Program-made: the position numbers and the translations under genes | In this document: positions 1 through 4,476 of the stretch, one piece after another | Layout: each line of letters starts with the position of its first letter | Position numbering within the stretch: the stretch's first letter is position 1 | The notes under the pieces: model-generated | Seen by the model: the letters and a program-made list of their open reading frames with translations, nothing else | Told to the model about the DNA's origin: nothing | The model's database searches: none | NCBI RefSeq assembly: GCF_015207245.1 | Contig: NZ_JADEXF010000231.1 | Coordinates: forward strand, 1-6,339 | DNA from: Nostoc cf. edaphicum LEGE 07299 | GTDB lineage: Bacteria > Cyanobacteriota > Cyanobacteriia > Cyanobacteriales > Nostocaceae | Length of the DNA: 6,339 nt | Direction of reading: 5' to 3'

Positions 1-238
1 ATATATAACCTGATGTTAATACTTAGTAATTAAATTAAGGTAAACATGACTATTTTAGTCTGTGTAAGCAGCATCAGACAGTCTTAATTTGTTATTCATT
101 GCTATTTATTAGCTGTTAAATATGTGTCAATCTCAATAAAAATCTAAGGTAATTGTTGTAAATATATAGAGTTTTTATTTACCAAATTACTCATGTTATT
201 GAGAGATGAACTGAATAGCAACCTCGTAAGCCTTAAAC

Positions 239-243
239 GGAGA
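239..243 (+). promoter_or_regulatory. Ribosome binding site of the phoX-like gene
   Basis: GGAGA lies seven bases before the ATG at 251, a near-ideal Shine-Dalgarno spacing, and supports this start. In the preceding 238 bases I found no convincing sigma70 pair and no tandem PHO-box arrangement. That stretch is very AT-rich and shows no ORF. Confidence 0.75.
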
Positions 244-250
244 ACAAAGA

Positions 251-2413
251 ATGAAAGGACGCTCTCATCCTAAAAACAATTTGACCCTCAACCCATCTAG
301 TAACGAGTCAATTCGTGATGTGATTGACCGCGTTAGCTTGAGTCGGCGGCGGTTCATCATGACGGCTGTGGGTACGTCGGTGCTAACTGTTCTGGGCGAT
401 GTTTCTATCGGTGGCTTTCTCCAAAGTGTTGATGCAGCTCCGATTCCCAAGGGAACGGGATTTGCTGGCATAGGCTTCAAGAGCGTTCCACCAAATCTAC
501 TCAATCCAGTTACAGGATTTCTGGAAAAGGATCTTGTCAGTGTTCCTGAAGGTTACACAGCCAAAGTACTGATTGCTTGGGGAGATCCGATCGCACCTGG
601 TGGCCCGACTTGGCTACCAGATGCTTCTCAGGATGCGGCTGCTCAAGAAAAGCAGTTTGGTATGCACAATGACGGTATGTACTACTTTCCTTTACAACCA
701 GGGAATGTTGTTGGTCGGACAGTAAGTTCACAAACAAGATCGCTAAGGGGCTTTTTAAACCAGCCCATTAATACTGGTCTGTTGTGCGTTAACCATGAGT
801 ACACCCAGGAATCAATTTTGCATCCAGATGGTCTGGATGTAGTCACAATTGCCAAGGTACGGAAGTCTCAGGCTGCTCATGGTGTGTCTGTTGTAGAAAT
901 TTCCAAAAATGGCAATGACTGGAGTTTTAATCGTAATTCGTCTTATGGTCGCCGCATTACCGCTAACACTGAAATCAGAGTTTCGGGGCCTGCGGCTGGC
1001 GATGCCTTGTTAAAGTCGAAGAAGTTTTCAATTCGGCCAACTGGCTCTGTTGACACTGGCACACTCAACGACGGCTACACTGCTTATGGCACAATCAACA
1101 ACTGCGCCAACGGTCACACTCCTTGGGGTACTTACTTGACCTGTGAAGAGAACTGGAACGGCTACTTTGCTAATCCCACAGGAGATGTAGTTACAATTGA
1201 GAACATCGAAAAGTCCGATATTCTGGCAGCACAAAATCGCTACGGCATTTCAACATCATCTAGCTATCGCTGGCCGGAGGTTGATCCACGCTTTGATGCC
1301 AACACCAACCCACTCGAACCCCATTTATTCGGCTGGGTGGTTGAGATTGATCCCTACAATCCGCAAAGCAAACCAGTCAAGCGCACTGCCCTTGGTCGGT
1401 TCAAGCATGAGAGCGCTCAGGTTGTGGTTGATGATAATAAGCGTGTTGCTTTCTATCAGGGTGACGACGAGCGCAACGAGTATATCTACAAGTTCGTTTG
1501 TGCCCAACCTTTCAATCCCGGAAATCGTTCTGCTAACCGCGATTTGCTCGATAACGGTGTTCTGTACGTTGCCAAATTCAATGACAACGGTACTGGTGAG
1601 TGGATTCCTTTGGTATACGGTCAGCGTGGTCTGACACCAGAAAATGGTTTCAGAAGCCAAGCTGAGGTGCTTATCAAGACAAGACAAGCCGGCGATCGCG
1701 TCGGCGCAACTATGATGGATCGCCCAGAGTGGGTAGCTGTGCGTCCTCGCATCGGCGGATATAAAGAGATTGAAGTCTACTGCACATTGACCAACAATAA
1801 TCGTCGGGGCACAACTCCAGTTTCGTCGAACCAGCCAGACGGCACAACAGCAGCAGGTGGTGCGCGTCCTCCTGTGAATCCTCCCAACCCACGTCCTGAC
1901 AACCGTTACGGTCACATCATTCGCTGGCGCGAAGATGGACGCAGCGTTACGGCTACAACTTTCAAATGGGATATCTTCTTTGAAGCTGGCGACAAAACTA
2001 GACCCGAACCAAATCTCAAGGGCAACATTAAAGGTGACGATTTAAGTTCACCAGATGGTCTCTGGTTCGACGACTTCGGCCGCCTCTGGATTCAGACCGA
2101 CCATGCAGGTGATGGTCGCGGTGACTTGACAAACATTGGTAGCAACACTATGTCATGTGCTGACCCCAACACCAAACAAGTTAGACGCTTCCTGACCAGC
2201 CCTACAGATTGTGAGGTAACTGGTATTACTAGTACACCCGATGGCAAAGCGATGTTTATCAACATCCAACACCCAGGCGATAGTGGGAATGCCTCGAATC
2301 CCACGCTATCGAGCAATTGGCCTAACAGTCAAGGTTATGGCCCATCAGGTCGTCCACGTTCATCAACGGTAGTAATTACTCGTAATGATGGTGGTGTTAT
2401 TGGTGGTCTCTAA
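251..2413 (+). CDS. phoX: PhoX-type alkaline phosphatase (DUF839 family), Tat-exported
   Basis: This is a complete 720-residue protein that probably releases phosphate from extracellular phosphomonoesters. PhoX enzymes are iron- and calcium-dependent and unrelated to PhoA. The N-terminus carries a twin-arginine signal: SRRRFIM at 31-37, then a hydrophobic stretch to about 60 and a possible cleavage near DAA (61-63). Export of the folded, metal-loaded enzyme by Tat would fit. Family-like blocks follow in order: LLCVNHEY (177-184, Cys179 a candidate metal ligand), GTYLTCEENWNGYF (293-306), FKHESAQVV (384-392), YQGDDERNEYIYKF (402-415), MDRPEWVAV (489-497), SSPDGLWFDDFGRLWIQTD (599-617) and CEVTGI (654-659). 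Residues 517-552 form a Pro/Gly/Asn-rich linker that may be a surface loop. Length suits the family. The start is supported by GGAGA seven bases upstream. The gene is monocistronic, convergent with a PEP-CTERM gene, and its GC content is visibly higher than that of the flanks. The family call is firm. Substrate range and phosphate control cannot be read from the sequence. Confidence 0.93.
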   Translation: MKGRSHPKNNLTLNPSSNESIRDVIDRVSLSRRRFIMTAVGTSVLTVLGDVSIGGFLQSVDAAPIPKGTGFAGIGFKSVPPNLLNPVTGFLEKDLVSVPEGYTAKVLIAWGDPIAPGGPTWLPDASQDAAAQEKQFGMHNDGMYYFPLQPGNVVGRTVSSQTRSLRGFLNQPINTGLLCVNHEYTQESILHPDGLDVVTIAKVRKSQAAHGVSVVEISKNGNDWSFNRNSSYGRRITANTEIRVSGPAAGDALLKSKKFSIRPTGSVDTGTLNDGYTAYGTINNCANGHTPWGTYLTCEENWNGYFANPTGDVVTIENIEKSDILAAQNRYGISTSSSYRWPEVDPRFDANTNPLEPHLFGWVVEIDPYNPQSKPVKRTALGRFKHESAQVVVDDNKRVAFYQGDDERNEYIYKFVCAQPFNPGNRSANRDLLDNGVLYVAKFNDNGTGEWIPLVYGQRGLTPENGFRSQAEVLIKTRQAGDRVGATMMDRPEWVAVRPRIGGYKEIEVYCTLTNNNRRGTTPVSSNQPDGTTAAGGARPPVNPPNPRPDNRYGHIIRWREDGRSVTATTFKWDIFFEAGDKTRPEPNLKGNIKGDDLSSPDGLWFDDFGRLWIQTDHAGDGRGDLTNIGSNTMSCADPNTKQVRRFLTSPTDCEVTGITSTPDGKAMFINIQHPGDSGNASNPTLSSNWPNSQGYGPSGRPRSSTVVITRNDGGVIGGL

Positions 2414-2464
2414 AAACGATAGGAACAGATTTATTTAGCGAAGTATCTTAAATAGTTTTAAATC

Positions 2465-2504
2465 ACCTTAATTCTTGACCCTAAACATGGGCAAGGATTA
2501 AGGT
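2465..2504 (+). terminator. Strong stem-loop downstream of phoX, probable terminator
   Basis: Arms 2465-2481 and 2489-2504 pair over about 16 bp (ACCTTAATTCTTG...CCC with GGG...CAAGGATTAAGGT), with one T-G wobble, one bulged A at 2478 and a seven-base loop. It begins 51 bases after the phoX stop. There is no clean U-tract afterwards (AATTTGCTT follows), so it could be an imperfect intrinsic terminator or an RNA 3'-end stabiliser. It could act on transcripts from either direction. Confidence 0.55.
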
Positions 2505-2574
2505 AATTTGCTTACAATACTTCTCAGTTCAAGAGTGAATGGCACTAAGTTAAGATACAGCCCTTGCCCCAACT

Positions 2575-2601
2575 GGTTCCCAGCCTCCAGGCTGGGAAAC
2601 C
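2575..2601. repeat. Palindrome A inside the insertion
   Basis: GGTTCCCAGCCT pairs with AGGCTGGGAAACC around a two-base centre, with a single extra A in the right arm. The CCCAGCCT/AGGCTGGG core is shared with the perfect palindrome at 2655-2684, so the two look like diverged copies of one unit. Confidence 0.8.
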
Positions 2602-2607
2602 ATTCTT

Positions 2608-2622
2608 GGAGGCTCCGCCTCC
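2608..2622. repeat. Palindrome B inside the insertion
   Basis: GGAGGC and GCCTCC are perfect inverted arms around TCC. This GC-rich mini-hairpin sits between palindromes A and C and contrasts with the AT-rich surroundings. Confidence 0.75.
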
Positions 2623-2634
2623 TCTTTCTTGACA

Positions 2635-2649
2635 AGAGGCAGAGCCTCT
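2635..2649. repeat. Palindrome C inside the insertion
   Basis: AGAGGC and GCCTCT are perfect inverted arms around AGA. The design matches palindrome B (six-base arm, three-base loop, GAGGC-type arm), which suggests the two derive from one unit. Confidence 0.75.
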
Positions 2650-2654
2650 CGGAA

Positions 2655-2684
2655 CTCGTTCCCAGCCTCGAGGCTGGGAACGAG
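2655..2684. repeat. Perfect 30-bp palindrome D inside the insertion
   Basis: The left arm CTCGTTCCCAGCCTC (2655-2669) and right arm GAGGCTGGGAACGAG (2670-2684) are exact reverse complements with no spacer. The unit resembles short palindromic repeats that recur in filamentous cyanobacterial genomes, as far as I recognise the motif. It could extrude as a cruciform in DNA or fold as a very stable RNA hairpin. Confidence 0.85.
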
Positions 2685-2737
2685 GATACAATAAGTCTTT
2701 GGGCTTTTCTTAGTGCCATTCGTTCAAGAGTAAAGAG

Positions 2738-2766
2738 AAAGGGTTTAAATTTATCCTTTACCCTTT
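2738..2766 (-). terminator. Weak stem-loop, possible terminator of the PEP-CTERM gene
   Basis: AAAGGGT (2738-2744) pairs with ACCCTTT (2760-2766) across a 15-base loop. Read on the minus strand the stem is followed by pyrimidine-rich CTCTTTA. This could serve as an intrinsic terminator about 100 bases past the stop of the PEP-CTERM gene. The stem is short and the loop long, so the call is tentative. Confidence 0.25.
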
Positions 2767-2817
2767 TCCCAGACCACATCAAAGGTGAAGAGTACTTATC
2801 CTAGAAGTATTGAATTT

Positions 2818-2855
2818 ATATCATGCCTACTTGATTAATCAAGCTGATATGATAT
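2818..2855. terminator. Two-tier hairpin between convergent genes
   Basis: The outer arms ATATCAT (2818-2824) and ATGATAT (2849-2855) are exact inverted repeats. They enclose a perfect 14-bp palindrome, CTTGATTAATCAAG (2830-2843), with symmetrical five-base internal loops. It lies 12 bases beyond the stop codon of the PEP-CTERM gene. The position fits a transcript end, but the stem is AT-rich and no long U-tract follows. Confidence 0.4.
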
Positions 2856-2867
2856 TACTTGTAGTTA

Positions 2868-3413
2868 TTAACCCACAATTTTTGTTGCTCTCTTCTTACG
2901 TTGCATCCATAATCCCATAACACCAGCAATAGCTGTACCACCAACAGCTAACGGTTCGGGTACTTTAGTGTAGCTTACATTACCTACCTGTGTTGCATTG
3001 ACTGATTGGTTAATCAGATAAAAGTTGTTGCCTCCTACATCTGGAGTATTTGGATCGCTTGCGATCGCAAATTGGTCTGCAACAAAATAGCTTAATCCCA
3101 GAATTTTGCCATTATTAAAGCTGGCTATAGGAAAACTGTTAAAATCAGTATCATCTACCTCTGTATAGTTAGTGCCTAAGTAGTTGAATGCCACTGCTAA
3201 TCCATTCTCCACTCCCAATGTCTCAAGGCCTGTATTGGTTAAGGTCGAGTCATCATACCGAAAAGAGCCGAAATACTGACCGGGGCGATCGCCAGATGTC
3301 GCATTTACGGTGAAATCATAATTAACTAAGGCAGCTTGCGTCGGTTTAACAACAGCAGCAACCGAGACAGCAACAGCAAAAGCCGCCATGCTAATATCTT
3401 TAGCTAATTTCAT
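2868..3413 (-). CDS. PEP-CTERM sorting-domain secreted protein
   Basis: This 181-residue protein has the two ends typical of exosortase substrates. At the N-terminus is a Sec signal: MKLAK, a hydrophobic run at 9-22, and a probable cleavage after TQA (25-27). At the C-terminus is the sorting signal: VPEP at 151-154, a short hydrophobic helix at about 155-170, then the basic cluster QRKKR (171-175). Such proteins are exported, cut near the PEP motif by a membrane exosortase, and delivered to the cell surface or matrix. The middle (28-150) is rich in Asn, Asp, Thr, Tyr and Phe with alternating polar and aromatic residues, suggesting a beta-rich domain. I do not recognise its specific function. 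The start is supported by GGAG (complement of 3423-3426) nine bases before the ATG. It stands alone, convergent with phoX. No exosortase gene is in the window. Confidence 0.88.
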   Translation of the reverse strand: MKLAKDISMAAFAVAVSVAAVVKPTQAALVNYDFTVNATSGDRPGQYFGSFRYDDSTLTNTGLETLGVENGLAVAFNYLGTNYTEVDDTDFNSFPIASFNNGKILGLSYFVADQFAIASDPNTPDVGGNNFYLINQSVNATQVGNVSYTKVPEPLAVGGTAIAGVMGLWMQRKKRATKIVG

Positions 3414-3471
3414 CAGAAAAAGCTCCGAAACTAAAAAATGAATAATTCTGTAATTTCACTTAAATAAACTT

Positions 3472-3502
3472 TTAACCAATGCATATAGGTTAAGAAATAA
3501 CC
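3472..3502. promoter_or_regulatory. Cluster of TTAACC inverted half-sites upstream of the PEP-CTERM gene
   Basis: TTAACC (3472-3477), GGTTAA (3488-3493) and TAACC (3498-3502) alternate in orientation about 60-90 bases upstream of the PEP-CTERM start. TTTAACCA and, on the minus strand, CTTAACCT each fit the cyanobacterial PHO-box half-site YTTAAYYW. However, they are opposed rather than direct 11-bp repeats, so PhoB binding is only a possibility. A different dimeric regulator would suit the geometry better. Confidence 0.3.
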
Positions 3503-3601
3503 AACAAAAGATGATCTTTGTTAAATCTTTAAGGTTGTCAGGTATATATAAAATTTGTGTAAACTTATTTCAATATTTACATCAGATTATGTTTTGAGTT
3601 T

Positions 3602-3618
3602 GGGCGTAGGCGTAGCCC
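3602..3618. repeat. Short GGCGTA tandem repeat closed by GGGC/GCCC arms
   Basis: Two adjacent GGCGTA units (3603-3614) lie inside GGGC...GCCC ends. This GC-rich motif in otherwise AT-rich spacer resembles the short tandem or palindromic repeats scattered through Nostoc-type genomes. It directly precedes the MITE-like element. Confidence 0.55.
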
Positions 3619-3623
3619 TTACA

Positions 3624-3725
3624 TATAGCAATCCTATCTAAGTTGTGAAGATGAACAAACCACTTTTCCTCCGAAATGTCAAGAAGAGAAAAATAAGTTT
3701 TCACATCTGATTTAGGACTGCTATA
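3624..3725. mobile_element. Second MITE-like element with TATAGCARTCCTA termini
   Basis: TATAGCAATCCTA (3624-3636) and TAGGACTGCTATA (3713-3725) are inverted with one mismatch. The similarity continues inwards, giving 22 of 28 matching positions. The 102-bp unit has no coding capacity. Both ends carry TA, consistent with the TA target duplication of IS630/Tc1-type elements; in that case the element proper is 3626-3723. It ends only ten bases beyond the stop codon of the 86-residue gene, so it may now supply that gene's 3' end. The family link is inference from the TA ends and terminal sequence. Confidence 0.6.
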
Positions 3726-3735
3726 GTTGCGAAAA

Positions 3736-3996
3736 TCAGGCATGGAGATTTGCTTGTTCCTGCAACCACGGATCTACAGGTTGTCCATCTTTGCGGCGTA
3801 ATTCAATTTCCACAACCATCACTTCTTTGGAACCAGGAGGTGCAGGTTTTTTATGGAAAATAATGTCATAATCTTCTGGATTATGTTTACGTTCTTTCAA
3901 CCATTCCTGTACCTTGGTTGTGGCAAAAAATGATTGCCCTTGCTCAAACATTCGGGTAATCTGCAATTGCAGTGTATAAGGATTTATGCGACCCAT
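3736..3996 (-). CDS. Conserved-looking small protein of unknown function (86 aa)
   Basis: I do not recognise a named family. The 86-residue product begins MGRINPYTLQLQITRMFEQG and has no signal peptide or membrane segment, so it is probably cytoplasmic. An amphipathic helical first half (5-35, including TKVQEWLKER) is followed by YDIIFHKKPAPPGSKEVMVV, a strand-loop-strand pattern with a basic Pro/Gly turn, then VEIELRRKDG and an acidic, helical tail. The mixed charge and regular secondary-structure pattern look like a real small alpha/beta protein, not a chance reading. The ATG follows AAAGG on the minus strand by about nine bases, a plausible ribosome binding site. The next gene upstream in the same direction is at best a doubtful ORF, so it may be transcribed alone. 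A MITE-like element abuts its 3' end. Confidence 0.7.
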   Translation of the reverse strand: MGRINPYTLQLQITRMFEQGQSFFATTKVQEWLKERKHNPEDYDIIFHKKPAPPGSKEVMVVEIELRRKDGQPVDPWLQEQANLHA

Positions 3997-4011
3997 TTTC
4001 TACCGCCTTTG

Positions 4012-4266
4012 TTAAGTTAATTTGAGAACAAGTAATCTACTGCTCATAGATAATCTAATGTTAATGCGAAGTAACCACACATGACACTTCCCATACAATA
4101 CAGCTAGAACTTCCAACTTCAACACCCTCTTATCTGTAAAAACGCAGTCAGAACCTTCTTCGGTGGATGGTCTAAGAAAGTGTCGATGCTTTCGTATTTT
4201 GTCTTTAACTGGTTGATAAATTATTATTTTTACTGCTTGACTTTCACCATCTTTAGCAGTATTCAC
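4012..4266 (-). CDS. Doubtful 84-aa ORF with GTG start
   Basis: This reading frame opens with GTG (complement of 4264-4266) and stops 15 bases before the 86-residue gene on the same strand, a spacing that could suggest co-transcription. No Shine-Dalgarno sequence precedes the GTG. The N-terminal part (residues 10-40, KIIIYQPVKDKIRKHRHF and onward) has a protein-like charge pattern. The C-terminal half (Cys, Trp, Leu, Arg, Ser-rich) looks like non-coding translation. It could be a decayed gene remnant, the 5' leader of the downstream gene, or chance. I recognise no family. Confidence 0.2.
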   Translation of the reverse strand: MNTAKDGESQAVKIIIYQPVKDKIRKHRHFLRPSTEEGSDCVFTDKRVLKLEVLAVLYGKCHVWLLRINIRLSMSSRLLVLKLT

Positions 4267-4476
4267 AACGTAGTAATGTTATAGTAGTACATAATCAAAA
4301 ATTGTCACAAACTTGACTGCACTCTAGGACTAAAGTTGTACGTACACTCAGGGCGAGGAAACGGATTAGTTAAGGATTGCTCAGAATTTTACACTGCCTC
4401 TACAACATTTAACCACTTAATTCTGTTATAGATTGGAGAGAGGCGCGTCGCTTCAAAAACTGACCAACAGACTCAG
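4267..4476. other. Intergenic region upstream of the TPR gene
   Basis: This AT-rich spacer must carry the promoter of the TPR gene. A TTGACT at 4313-4318 could be a -35 box, but the hexamer 17 bases on (TTGTAC, 4336-4341) is a poor -10. A TATAGA lies at 4427-4432 without a matching -35. A 10-bp palindrome TGTACGTACA (4337-4346) could be an operator. There is no Shine-Dalgarno close to the ATG at 4477. GGAGAG occurs only at 4435-4440, too far upstream to act directly. No RNA gene is apparent. Confidence 0.4.

Larger units (their letters stand above)
2527..2731. mobile_element. MITE-like insertion with 13-bp TIRs and 10-bp target duplication
   Basis: The 185-bp core (2537-2721) starts with GAATGGCACTAAG (2537-2549) and ends with its exact reverse complement CTTAGTGCCATTC (2709-2721). 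Directly outside both ends is the same 10-bp direct repeat, GTTCAAGAGT (2527-2536 and 2722-2731), as expected for a target-site duplication. The inverted repeats extend inwards imperfectly, matching AAG at positions 16-18 after two mismatches. The core encodes no transposase and is filled with palindromes, so it would have to be mobilised in trans. A 10-bp duplication is within the range of IS4-type elements, but that family link is inference. The perfect duplication suggests a fairly recent insertion. Confidence 0.75.

Noticed and set aside
1..250. PHO box upstream of phoX
   Set aside because: Several TTAA cores occur (near 16, 30, 35, 84 and 116), but none form direct repeats with 11-bp spacing. 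In such AT-rich DNA these cores are expected by chance.
1197..1915. Long open frames within phoX (145 aa on + and 196 aa on -)
   Set aside because: They overlap the strongly supported PhoX frame, lack ribosome binding sites and have non-protein-like composition. They are antisense or out-of-frame shadows.
2498..2804. Overlapping ORFs of 94 aa (-) and 98 aa (+) across the palindromic insertion
   Set aside because: Both strands are open over the same palindromes and encode mirror-image peptides of the SLEAGN/PASRLG kind. This is a by-product of palindromic repeat DNA, not a gene.
4313..4341. Sigma70 promoter TTGACT-N17-TTGTAC for the TPR gene
   Set aside because: The -10 hexamer is poor, and other AT-rich hexamers fit equally badly. 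Not strong enough to annotate as a separate promoter.
4267..4476. tRNA or small RNA gene
   Set aside because: No cloverleaf arms, T-loop consensus or strong terminator hairpin could be found in this spacer.
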